A DNA stretch of 64,000 nucleotides, taken from contig OZ234500.1 in NCBI GenBank assembly GCA_965153455.1, positions 9,114,001-9,178,000 of the forward strand, in the 5' to 3' direction. The position numbers and the translations under genes are program-made. This document shows, piece by piece, positions 13,446 through 25,800 of the stretch. The DNA comes from Sphagnum compactum. Its lineage: Eukaryota > Bryophyta > Sphagnopsida > Sphagnales. Position 1 is the first letter of the stretch, and the number at the start of each line of letters is the position of its first letter. A model generated the notes under the pieces. It made no database searches, was not told the origin of the DNA, and worked only from the letters and a program-made list of their open reading frames with translations.

Positions 13446-14769
13446 AAAACATTTATTTCTACTTTGGCTTGTTCACCATGTCTTTATTCTAGTGGCCCTT
13501 CGAATATGGTGTATGAACTTCTATGAAATTGTTTTGTCCCAAATGATTTTGCAAGTGGTTTTGACCTTTTTTCAAGGTATGTGAGCACATTGTTCGAATG
13601 TCCTCAGTGTCGCGTTTCTTAGATGGGATCTACTAGGTTTGTAAATAATTTTGAAATCATACTCCAAAAATAATAAAAACTATCTAGTTAACTTGCCAGA
13701 CATTTGTGGCTTGTTAACTAAATACACTAAAGCCATATGGTCTACATAAAATGTGAACCTATTGAGTGAAAACACATTACGATGATCAAAGATTATTGTC
13801 ACAAATACTACTTTTTGAAACTACATGTTTTTGAACTTCTACCAAGCTAATATTGAAACATTTTTTTGCAAATAATACTTGGAATAAGGTAGTTCAAAAC
13901 CCAAAAAAAAAGATTCCAAAAATAATCCCACTTTCAAATTGATATTAAATGATTGAAAAGTATATTAATGAAAAATTTATAATCATACCAATATACTGCA
14001 AAGTGCAAACATACTAATGCACAATAAACCAATTCATCATTGAAGCTTGTACAACTCTAGAGATGGTGCTCGAAGCTTGTACAATGACAAAATGATACAT
14101 AAGAGGAAAACTATTACACTACATTAGAGTTAAGGAACAACTTGGTGATGCATTTGGCGATGGTCTTGATTACCACAAAAAGGGTTTGAAATCAACATAG
14201 GTTACATGAACACTCATGGGATGGTGCAATGGCTCATGCCATAACGTGGCATGTGATGGGCAAAATCTCCATCCCATGGATGGCATGGCATCATGTGTTA
14301 CGCAAAACATCAGGGTTATGTGCCTACATGACAATTGAGCAGATGGTCCGTTTTGGTGAGGGGCAAATTACGTAAGCAATGCACTGTTGAGACCGTGAAT
14401 GGGAAAGGTGACGAGAATGAGGGCGGGAGGTTGTGGTGACGTCATCTTGTGGTGGTAACAATTTCCTCCTGGCACATTTACTTTCTTAGGCCTATTTAAC
14501 ATTTGCCCTATACCAGTATGTGCTTGTTCCCTAGTAAATCTCACATCCAACATAGTTGAGTTAATATTTTTCCTGCCTCACAAACATTAATCTGAGATTG
14601 TAAAAGGTTAGACACTATTGATAATGAACCACTTAGACCAATCAATCAATCAGACTGATCAATAATAGGGATGTTGAATCTGGAGGTTTTTCAAGATCCA
14701 ATGTGCAATAAAACTCAGACAAATTACATGGTTCATTGCTTTTCTCATGTCAAACAATCTCTTTAGAGA

Positions 14770-14809
14770 CCTCTGTGCTCCAGAGGGTGTGCTCTAGAGA
14801 GCACAGGGG
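14770..14809. repeat. Small inverted repeat
   Basis: CCTCTGTGCTC near 14770 pairs with GAGCACAGGGG near 14799-14809 with one mismatch, enclosing a loop of under 20 bases. It may be the hairpin of a decayed transposon. No other context is recognisable. Confidence 0.4.
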
Positions 14810-15559
14810 TTTGGTTTCCAGCCGCAAGAAGAAGTCTTAAGACGAAAAATCAAATAGGAGAAGGCGCAAGGTAAAGGCATATGGTTTTAACAATGCCAGA
14901 ATTTTGAAACTAATGATGAGTTAAATTACTTTCAGTTACCAACATTTTATTATTAAGATAATTTAATGCTGACATGTCCAGTGCTTATTTTCAAAAGGAT
15001 TTGCGAATGAATCCCCACTTTCATAGGAGGTAAGGGAGGTCACTTCAATCTACGTAGGAGTTGGATTTTTTTTGTTGAACTTAACATGTTGCAATAACAT
15101 ATTTTTAGGTTCAAATTTGTATGTTGTTTTGGTGTTGGTTTTTGTAGCATGTAGTGGGAGTAGGAAGTAGATGGGACAAAGGACAACAATTAGTGAACTT
15201 TTAATCTAAATACCTCCTATAGCCATATCCATGTGTTGTGTGTTAGCACTTTATTTGTGTATGTGTAGTGTAGATACTAGAATGATCTAAGTGATAAATA
15301 TCGTATAAGGTTGTTGGGTCTTTTTTTTTTTAGTGTTATAGACCTTGGAAGTGAAGATTACATGTTTATTTTGACATGCACCCTAATTTGCTTGGATTAT
15401 TGGTGCATTTGTATGAATTACAATAGAAGAAGGTAAAGAGGACTTCAATGCCCTCACCCTTTTATATATTTGTTGCTGTTTTGTTTTCTCTTTTGTTTTA
15501 TGGTGTTGTAAAGGTGGATAAGAGTAATCTACCCATAGATCATTATTCATGAAGTGATT

Positions 15560-15800
15560 ACCAATTCTGTCCAGTTTGTGATTTCAAAAAGCACCTTTGT
15601 TTTTTGTTTTTGTTTTGGTTTTTGATGGTACCTTTAGTTTGGTCTTGAGATTGGTTTCTTGGATTTTTAAAACCTTTGGTTTTGGTCATTTTCACAAAAA
15701 CATTTACACACAACTAAACATTAAAAAAATTGTGTAATACTAGTTGTGTCAAATGTAATAACTTGCCTAAAATGTAGGGCTAAACCTTTCTTTTTTTAAT
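15560..15800. repeat. Diverged relative of the hAT-like element interior
   Basis: Shares with about 11010-11310 the order 'gatttcaaaa...', '...cttgagac/attggttt/ctt', 'aaaacttttgat/aaacctttggtt' and 'aacttgcctaaaatgt/aacttgtttaaaata'. Identity is low and was judged by eye. Confidence 0.4.
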
Positions 15801-16679
15801 AAAATTGTACTTTTGTACCTAAATAACATGAACTTATTTAAAATGTGGTAGCACCCCATTCATATTCTAGTTTAATTTTGAAAGTAGGTTGGTTATTTAG
15901 TTAGGTTCCAATGATGATTATGAGAAAACTTGGAACCTTTAGTTTGAAGACCCTGTAACCTAACCTATGACCTAGACCTTAATTTGTTGAAATCCAAGAC
16001 TTGCTAACACTAGTAATTACTATCAGCTAACAAAGGTACCAAAAGGGAGTTTCTTTATGTGATGGTTAATTTGGATTACCACTTTATCTAACAGCTACTG
16101 TAAACTTTTTTTTCTGCTATTATTGACCTTGTGATCTTAATCATTGATAGGGTAATAGTAAATTACAATGCCCTTGAAAGAACCTCTTTTCCACCTACAT
16201 AATTGTTCCCAACTTTTCAATATTGAAATATTGATGGGCAAATTAATTTTTCACCTTTCAACTTTTTAGGTAGGAAATTTCTAAAAACAATGGTGTAATA
16301 GAAAATTGCCAACCTAAAAATTGAGAGCATTCAATATTTGTAGTTTCATTGAAGTAAGTGGATAGCCACATGGCAAATCTTGTGGGTAAGTTGTATTATT
16401 TTGCTCGTTATCATTTGGACTGTAATATTATTGTTCATTGTCACATGTAGATCAATTTGAGATTCAAGTTTTGAAGAGGGTGACATTGAATAGTTTGAGG
16501 CCTTTTTTTGGAATCCGTGCCATGTTAGAATAAGATGTATCATTGTGAGAAAATAACCACTTATAATTCATCACACTTTCATGTAAAAAATGTCAAGTAA
16601 GCTATCATTAATGATTACGATAATGTGTATCATATTTTGATATATTAGCAAAGCTTTGAGTGTTAACTATGTCAAAAAT

Positions 16680-16890
16680 AATGTTGTTCAAAACTTGATT
16701 TTGAAACGAACATCTGGTTTTGGTTTGTAGTTTTAAAAAAAAATAAAAATTTCAATGTGGTGTTAAGAACAATTTTTTGAATTCATTAAACCTAATTTTG
16801 AAAATTTTCAAAAACATTGGAAGTTGCTTTGTTTTAAGATTGAGTCTGGTTCCATCCACATTTCACTCAACTTAAATTAATAACTTGTCT
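16680..16890. repeat. Second diverged relative of the hAT-like interior
   Basis: Contains the same series of blocks as 15560-15800 ('cttgattttgaaacgaac', 'ctggttttggtt', 'aacttgtctaaa') in the same order. It suggests a small local family of old copies. Confidence 0.35.
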
Positions 16891-18715
16891 AAAGGGGTAT
16901 TCACATTCATGGAAATGACGTCTTGATGTTGGAGAAAATTGGGGAACAAAATAGTCATGAAAAATAAATCTTGATAGTTAATGAAGTAATGCATTAGGAA
17001 ATGGAAAGCCCCATTTATTTTCCTTGGGGCAAGAAAGGAGGGGCCAATTTTTATGGTTTGTTTTTTTGGAGAGGGGGAATCAATGAATTGACAACAAGTT
17101 CATTAAAGGTGTAGCAAAATGGGAAAATTCATGGGGTTTTCTTGAACTCTTGGGCCGCATTTCATTAATTTAGTGAACAAGAGTCAATTCTGTAAGTTAA
17201 AATTACAAAAGAAGTTTGGTGACAATCTTTTTCTTAGGTGATGCAACATGCATTCAACACCATCACAATTTATCTCACAAGGTTTGTGCAAAATTGTTTT
17301 GTCACAACCTAAAAACATGGTTGGGTTGTTGCATGTTTTGAAAATCTTGTATTTATACAACTAGAGAACTGGTAGAAGTGGATTTAATTTTTGTATAATT
17401 GTTCCACATTATTGTAACAACAGATTTGCACTTCACATGTATACATTCACTATGTTTGTTTTAATTTTCAACACATTTAACATTGACATTTATTAAAACA
17501 CCAGATTCATGGTTATTTCATATAATTAGAATCTGCACTTCAGAATACATTGTAAAAAACTCCAGAACAAGATTACAATTCATTTCATTATATTCTGATA
17601 CTACAAAAAATTCACACAACGATATGAACATAGAGTTCACTGCAAACGTCTGTGCTTCTTTGTATTACTGAAAACATGAATCAAAATTACAACAAATCCT
17701 ATGGAACTTCCAATGGCAATGCCAGGGGAATCTCCAAGTCCATGAGCTGAACGAGGTCATCCAAGGTGTCCTCACTTGTGAGATGCATGGAAAGTCAATG
17801 GCTTCTAGAAGAGGAAATTTCTTCTTAGACTTCTTCAGCGTCAGTGTGTTGTGCCTTGTGACCCAATTCCCACTCTCAGTTCTGATTTGTTACTTCTTGT
17901 AGGTCACTGAGCTAGATGTAAAACAAATAGTCAAATAGTCGTTGAGTCTGGACTTCCTATTTCACTTGCATTCTTCCTTCTTTCTAGTTCCCTTCCATTC
18001 TTCCTTCTTTCTAGTTCTGTTCCCTTGCAATAAGTATTCCAAGTTTATATAGTCTTGTGTATTACTCAGGATGGGGGGTGAAATTAGGGCCGGAAGGTAA
18101 GGGCATTTTGCCTTTGTTTGTGGATGACTTTATTGCAACTTGCAAATGCAACATCGCATTTTATGTGGGTAGGTAAGTAAGTAGGAATGTTTTTAATTTA
18201 AAAATTAAGGAATTTACAAGACTTTACTGCAAGTAATCAGGCACAAGATGCATATTGGGAACACTTAAAATACTTTTGTTTTTATAAAACAGAAAAAAAG
18301 GGATTGCATATTGGATTACCATGCATCCCAGTTGTTTTGGAAGCTCCTGCCTCTTTGAACTTCCAATAATGGAGGGCCAACTTACACAAGCTTTCTTTAG
18401 AATCTTAAATAAACCACAAACATATGCTATTATTTTTCAATTAATTGAAACGGAAAAGACACACAAACATAGAAGGGGGGAAGAAGACAAAGAGGTCCCA
18501 TACAGTGTTTTTTTTTTTCTGGCGAATTTTTGCAATTTGGCAAAAAAAATTTAAGAAAGTGAAAAGAAAATGAAAATTTTGTGATTTGTATGGATTTTTT
18601 GCCACTTTTTAAAATTAAAGAAATAAATTGACCACATCTGGCTTTTCCTAGGAAGTTGTCACTTGTAACAGGACTTTTGTAAAAATGTTTTGTCTATGTG
18701 TGCATGTCTTGTAGG
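16891..18715. other. Intergenic, nothing recognised
   Basis: AT-rich, with only short random frames. A brief GTAGGTAAGTAAGTAGG stretch near 18170-18186 precedes the foldback repeat region. No genes, RNA genes or complete elements were seen. Confidence 0.5.
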
Positions 18716-18719
18716 TGTC

Positions 18720-19850
18720 TGCTTATGGGCCTATCTATGAGTTTACCTATGACTTAAAGGGACATAAAGGGATTACACAAGGCCTACCTAAAGGGTTGGT
18801 TAGAAATTTCCTAGGGGGACATTTAGGATAAGGGATTATCTAAAAGGAATATCTAGGATAGTGATTATCAAAAGTTTACATAAGAGCCCAGTTACATATG
18901 GACTACCTAAAGGATTACCTAAGGGGACACCACCTGCTTACCAAGGTTATGGGATATCTTAAGGCTACTTAGACTTACTTAAGGAATATCCAAGGAAACA
19001 CCTACGAATATACTTAAGTTATGGAACACGTAAAGGTTACTTAAGGAATTGCATAGAACTTACCTAAGGGACGACTACCTAGGAACTATCAAAAGCCTAC
19101 CTAGGGAAACAACTAGAGGGCTAATTAAGTTATGGGATAACTCAAGGTTATTTAAAGGGCTCCATAGGGCTTAACTAGGGGGTCCCCTAGGACTATCTAG
19201 GAAGACACCTAGAGATCTACCTAGGTTATGGGATACTTGAAGACTAATTAGGAGATTAATTAAGGAATTCTTAAGTTAGGGAATAATTAAAGGTTATTTA
19301 AAGAGTTACCTAAGGTTACCTAGGGCTTATTCGTTGGACAAAAGGGGGCTACATAAAGCTTACATAGGGAACTACCTAGGTTATGGGATACCTATCGACT
19401 ATTTAGGAAATTACATAGAACACACATATGAAGCTAGCTAAGAATTTATTAGGTTAGGGGACACCTAAGGATTATTTACAGCCCTATTTAAAGTTGATTC
19501 ATAACTCATATGTACTCTTTTAAATATTATTTAAATATCCCCTATCATAAGTAGGTTTCTAGGTAACCTTTATTTAGCACTCTAAATAGTCCTTGCGTAA
19601 TGCACTATGTAAGTTTTTAACATATCTATCTTAAATAGCCCATAACCTACCCCTAGGTGATCCTTAAATAGTTCATAGGTAATCCTTTAGGTAAGCCTTA
19701 TGTAACATTCTACTTAATCCTTAAGTATCCCCTAACCTAAATAGGCCCCTTAGTAATCCTTACCTTAGGAGGTCTCTAAATGAACCCTTAGATAATCCAA
19801 TAAATAGGGTTTAGGTAGGCCCTATGTAACCCCATGTAAACTTTTCATCC
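18720..19850. repeat. Degenerate CCTAAGG-type repeat array with an inverted second half
   Basis: From about 18720 to 19490 the plus strand repeats variants of 'ggttatgggata...aaggttacttaa...acctaggg' at irregular 50-107-base spacing (anchors near 18947, 19019, 19126, 19225, 19275, 19379 and 19453). From about 19500 to 19850 the same vocabulary appears reverse-complemented ('cctaaatagtcctt', 'taggtaatccttta', 'cttaagtatcccctaacc'). The whole can therefore fold back on itself. No coding frame is present. Confidence 0.65.
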
Positions 19851-22400
19851 CCTTGTTTTATATATGTAGGTGAATATGTAAGTAGTCTATAAATAAGTAG
19901 CTCTTAGATAAGTACATATGAGTAAGAGTATGTGTAAGACAGTCAAGATCAAAGTGAGCCTGAAAGTAACGATTATTTAACACAAAATTTTATTATATGA
20001 CACAATTATGGAAGGAGATTCATTTTCAAATAAACCCCCTTTATAATCACGACCTTGGTGACCACTTTTTGTATGACACTAATGAATTGTGATTTAAACA
20101 TGTATAATCACATTCCATATAAATCTTTACACGATTCTGACTATAGGCAAAAGAAATTTACAAATAACCCTGATATGCTAAAATAAAGGTGTCAATTGTT
20201 TAAAATTTTTTACATTGGTTATCTAAGCTTTACTATGTATTATTAGACTTGAAGAAAGTTCTGATTTTTTCTTGTTTTAATAGAACAATCTACATTGAGT
20301 TTGAGTATCTTAACTATTGTCAACTAATTGGTGTATCTTGTAGATTTTTCATTTTCTTGGCAAGTTCACATAGTTTTTGCTTGTCTGCATTATGAAGTTG
20401 TTTTTTTTCCCTTTTCGACTAGATTCATTGTTGATAGTTTACACAACTTGAGCACAAAGCAACACTAACATTGCCAAGGGGGAGTACAATTTACAAAACC
20501 TTAATTTTGTCTTATTTTTTTCATTATAATCACATTTTTTACTAAGAAAGCTTTGTAAAAAAAGTGTGCTACTAACAAATATAATAATGACTCTAAAAAA
20601 TGGTGTTTCTTACTAAAATGGATGGTTACCAAAAAAAAAAGAAAAAATGACACAACCAAGAATCTGATTAAAATGGGTGTGATTATAAAGGGGGTTTACT
20701 ATATATGCATATCAACTCCAATGGATGAGCAAACCAAAGAAGGATATGTGTTATTTTAAAGACCTATATATCAACTATAACATTGTATAATGTCCACAAC
20801 TAAATAGATGAATGAAACATTCCAATTGTGATTGTAAAAAATAATGATGTGACAAGATCTCACAAGTATGGGAAACATGAAGAAAGGAAAGAAGTGAACT
20901 AGTCTACCACCCTCGACACCATGTTAGTCTTAAATATTACACAACTTCATATCAAGATGGAAGCATTCAGCACATCAATTTGCAAACTACTAGCTACTTT
21001 AAGTTATATGTAGGGTAGGCCTCGAGGTTGAGGGCGCTACTGTAAGAAGGACCCACTTTAGGTAAGAGTTGAGTGTGAGCCTGCCTTTGGTAATTCCATG
21101 GATCAAGGGCCTTATTGAACATAAAGACCTATAAAAATAAATTGACAAATGAATTATCCAAAAAGTCCCAGGGTAACTCATCTACAAGGCTCAAAATGGA
21201 AGACCCTTTCAAAAGGAGGATAAATACTCCAATATGGGGGAAGAGCCCTTCTTGAAAATGGAAGGCCTTGGCTTTTCTCACAGGTCAAATTCCACTTAGA
21301 ACATGCCATCCAAATACACAAATAAATTTTTGGCAGGTCTTTACTAGATCATTAGATGAAAATGGGATGTGGATAATAGAAATCATCATAAGGACACACA
21401 TAAAAATATGAAAGCACAAGCAAACTGCATCTTGAATGAAAATGTTGATGCTTCCACTTTCTGTAGCCAAAACCCTAATCTAATGTCTAGAAGCTTCTTT
21501 TTGTTGAAAGCTTCGTGTCTTGGGTTGTTTCAATAGACAATAACAAACCATGTTCTTAGGAAGATACAGGAAAGTCAATGAGACCCATCCATAGTTTGTA
21601 GTGGGAAAAGCCTGTTGGTGGGGTGGGTCACTGGGTCAGTCAAGCAAGCACCAAAGGACTTACATTCCCAAGGTCAGGGGACATTGTAACTTATTTTCTT
21701 CTTTGTTATCAAGTCAACACAAGATACAGTATTGGTCTACTCTCCAGAGTCAAGACGAAGCCAAAAGGAAAGGGATTTGTAGTTTTGTTGACCCTCGGTC
21801 CAGGGGTCTTTTGTTTGCCCACTTGAGAGACACACGCTTTCCAAATTGTCCCTCTTCATACTTACCCCTTTGGAAATAAATCAATATACTTCAATTTCAA
21901 AATTCAAATGAATGATATTTCCCCAATTTTTCCTCAAATTTATTAATTTAAAAATCCCTTATTAAGATTATGAACTTTCCCCTATATTCCCATTAATCCC
22001 ACAATTTTTTTAATGTAGTAGGGTGTGGTGTGGTGTGGTGGTAGGCTCCTTCAAAAGTTCACACCTCCTAGGAAAAACAAAGAAAAATAAAGGATCCGAA
22101 ATAAATGGCCTTGGGTGTACCCCCCCCCCCAACAAAAGAAACTTTAATAAAAAAAGAATTCGAAAACAAATCTCACTGAGTCCTGATTGGGATTCAACGT
22201 CGCGTCTCCGGGGGGTAGCCTTCTCCGGCCGCTGGTCCCACCTGGGGAAAAGACAGTCTCTTGGTAAAACGTGCCACACACCCCTCTCACCTCTCCGCCC
22301 AAATTCGCATGTGATGACTGTCAGCGGCCCGCGGAAAATAAACGCAACTTTATATGTCCACCCGCACCCGAGCCCGTCCCCTGCACCCCTCTCTCCCTCC
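19851..22400. other. Intergenic region and distal ABCG promoter
   Basis: No gene was recognised. Short simple repeats occur at 22020-22042 (GTGTG-type) and a C-run at about 22121-22130. GC content rises sharply from about 22190 towards the ABCG gene, as expected for a plant promoter and 5' leader. Confidence 0.5.
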
Positions 22401-22419
22401 GCTCGCTCGCCGTCTTCTT

Positions 22420-22427
22420 TATATATA
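22420..22427 (+). promoter_or_regulatory. TATA box of the ABCG gene
   Basis: TATATATA lies in a GC-rich, CT-rich context about 390 bases upstream of the ABCG start codon. A transcription start near 22450 would give a leader of about 350 bases. Confidence 0.6.
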
Positions 22428-22659
22428 CCAGCGTCTCGGGTCCCTGGAGCAGCGCAGCGGTCGCAGTCCGCCTTTGAAATTATCAGGTTGAATTGCAAGC
22501 TCGGATTGCAACTGATCAGTTAGTACCAAAAAAACCACAATTGAACTCGCATTTCCAGGATTTCTTGCAAGTCTTTTCTTCCTCTGCTTCTTCTTCTTCT
22601 GTTCTCTTGTTATTACAGTACTCTTCAAGCTTGGTACTGATCATCGAGGAGCAAGCAGG

Positions 22660-22668
22660 ATGTGCTGA
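22660..22668 (+). promoter_or_regulatory. Minimal upstream ORF in the ABCG leader
   Basis: ATG-TGC-TGA is a two-codon upstream reading frame, 142 bases before the main start. If transcription starts near the TATA box, it is the only ATG in the predicted leader, so it could reduce initiation at the main ORF. Confidence 0.5.
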
Positions 22669-22809
22669 ATTTCTGAGGAAATCTTCTTTAGCTCCAAGCT
22701 GGAGCTGGTGATTAGCAACAGAAGCTGAGTATCACCGTTGTTGTAGCGGTGGAGGACCACCAGGACCAGGAGGGGCAGAATTTGGGGTTTTGAAAGAGAA
22801 CGGGTTCTG

Positions 22810-25800
22810 ATGAACTCGGAGAAAGCGGGGATGGCACCGGAAACTGGAACCTCCATACCGTGGGGTGGCGGAGGTCCAGGAGGGGGAGGAGTGGGGGGGA
22901 GTAGACGAGGAGGAGGACTGGGAGGATTGGGTGGGTCAATTAGGGAGTCGCTAAGTGGGAGCCTGCGAGGGAACTGGGGACTCTTAGGAGGGCAAGACAA
23001 TCCACTGGCCAGATCGTCGGTATCGCGACGAGAAGACGCGGTAGACGATGAGGAAGCGCTCAAGTGGGCCGCTTTGGAGAGTCTCCCCACTTACAACCGC
23101 GTGCGTACCTCCGTGTTCTTCAATGCCGCCACCGGTAGAACGGAGCAAGTGGACGTGCGGTCGTTGACGGTCCTGGAGCGTCGCCAACTGCTCGACAACT
23201 TGCTCAAAACCACTGAAGATGAAAACATGCAAATCCTCGTCAAGATGCGCAATCGCATGCAGAAGTAAGTGGCTTCCACTCTCTTAAGTGGGTCCCAAGT
23301 CTCTTCTCTTCTCTCCTGGGTAGTAGTACCCAATAGAGGTCAGAAATCCAATTGGATCATCCTCTTGTGGAGATAATTAGTCAATCTACTTGACACAATT
23401 GAAAAGAAAACCTTGTAGCCAAATTGCTCTATCGAGTCTAGAGAAACTTAAACCAACACATGAAGGTCATGTGTACACTCTAGTCCTTAGTGAGGACTTC
23501 GACCTTGTTGCTAGTGGCTCCTTTCCTTGTGATTGCACCTTCTGATCAGTTTTTTTCTTTATTTTGCCGAAATAAATCGTCTGTCTCATCATCATGTGGG
23601 TCATTGTTGACCTCTGAAAGAAAGGGAGAAAAAGAAAAAAATTACTTCATTTACTTATTTTATGTTGTTGTTTTGCAGAGTGGGAATAGCGGTACCAACA
23701 ATTGAAGTTCGATATGAGAATTTAACGATTGACGCCGACTGCTATGTGGGGAGCAGGGCTTTGCCATCCCTCTGGAATGTTGTCCAAAACTTTCTTGAGG
23801 TAGGTAGTCCCAAAAGAAAATAACCATACTTGCAACAATTGATTCTTTCCCCACCTGAGCTCTTGTTGTAATGCTTTTGGTACTCCATCATCCATCAATC
23901 GTGCCATCAATCCAACCCAAAGTTCCAGCCTACTTGAAAACACACTCATGATCAATCCCAGAACATGTAATGCATGCCCATGTCTGAAAGTCTGATCAAG
24001 CTGGATCAGCTCTGGTGATGGAACTTCTTGTCGTTGGTGGTGTTGTCGCCAGGGGACATTGAGCATCATCGGCCTCTTGAGGACAAAGAAGAGAGTGCTT
24101 ACCATTCTGGACAATGTGAGTGGCATCATCAAACCTGGCAGGTGAGCAACTTCTTCTTTTTCCCCCTGAGTGTCTTTGTTGTAGTCGAGCTCAGATGTAT
24201 TGGTTAATTGAACAGCTAGTCTTCTTCTTCTTCTTTGTTGTTGCCATGGCTTGGAGTCGTATCTTCCCTCTTCGAGTCAATCTGATGTTGAATCTTGCTT
24301 TGGGTATTATTCTCGAACCTGAAAATGAAAATTTTCTTCTCTTCCGTGTTATGTACAGTCTTTTTTCCAATTTGATCTGCTGCCGGTCTATTTTGGGAGG
24401 AAGTAGAGATATCGCAGACTGATGATCACGCTGGAATTCATTGCTGTGAAACTGTAGATTGACATTGCTGCTTGGACCACCGAGTTCTGGGAAGACAACT
24501 TTACTGCTGGCGCTTGCTGGAAAGCTTGACAAAGATTTGAGGGTGAGACTAAACGTATTGATTCAAAGTTCTTTATTTCTGCCACAGGATCAGCAAGATG
24601 GTAAATTCTGTTCAAAATCAGTAGTTTTCTGTGACCGAAAGCTTTTGAGGAGCTTTCAGTGGGTGGGCTAGTGAAAATCTTTTCAGAATCACTTCATTAA
24701 TTCACTTCATTAATTTTTCTGAATCCAATAATATGGGTAAATTCATGTTGATGGCATTGGATTGCAGGTCAAGGGGAAGATCACGTTCAATGGACATACA
24801 CAAGACGAATTTGTGCCCGAGAAAACAGCAGCATACATTAGCCAAAATGATCTTCATGTTGGTGAAATGACAGTTCGTGAAACACTTGATTTCTCTGCTC
24901 AATGTCAGGGTGTTGGAACCCGATATGGTCAGTCCCCTACAAAGTTCCTTACAAAAAAGATTGAGTTTTCAATTTTACTCTCACAAAAACATTTGCTACT
25001 ACTAGCTGACAGCTAACCCCGGGGAAGTCACTCTTTGTATATTTTCTAAGACAAAACACCTGAGATTTTTAAAAAGGGGTATTTTTTGGTATGCTGCAAA
25101 ATCCACAAGATCCACTTGCATCTTACCCCCACAAAAAGAATGGATATTAAAAAAAAAGTCTCCCATTTGAAGATACCTGTTTGAGCACTCACCCATAGAC
25201 GACACTTATGATTTTTGGTAATTTTGTGTTTCTTGATGCAAGTAGATAAAATTTTGACCAATTTTCTGAATCAAGCTTGGTGGGAGAATGAGTCCCAATT
25301 TGGACACCTATGATTCAGCAAAGTTTGTGTCCAAAACCGTAGGACTGGGTAGACTTGTGATATGCCCCATTCATGATATGTAATGTGGTGATATAGAATT
25401 GATGGAGGAAATCAGCAGAAGAGAGAAGCAAGCTGGTATTAAACCTGAGGCGGATGTGGATGCTTTCATGAAAGTGAGCGAGCACCTCCAAAATACTTTC
25501 TATACTTGAAATTGTTGTAAAAATGATTCTATCCATTAATATTATGTGGGTGCCAAAACCTAAAACATATGGGCAGCAAAAGTAGTTGAATCCTCTCTAG
25601 ACACTGGAGAAGATGTGGTTAAGCCTTAAATTGTCTTGTTTTACCATGTAAAAAATATTCTTCTTATTTGCAGGCAACCTCTTTGGGAGGAGTCAAAAGC
25701 AGTATTGCTACGGATTACATTTTGAGGGTGAGTTCACACATCAAAACTTTTGCTTCACACCTCCCCCAGAATGGGTGATGGGTAGTTAATTAAGAGCCTT

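Noticed and set aside
22010-22523. Two overlapping ~160-codon frames on opposite strands upstream of ABCG
   Set aside because: They fall in the GC-rich promoter/leader, span the TATA box, are Pro/Arg/Ser-rich and lack recognised motifs. GC content explains the lack of stops.
22641-23090. 149-codon Pro/Ser-rich minus-strand frame
   Set aside because: It is antisense to the Gly-rich first exon of ABCG. Pro-rich antisense frames are expected there.
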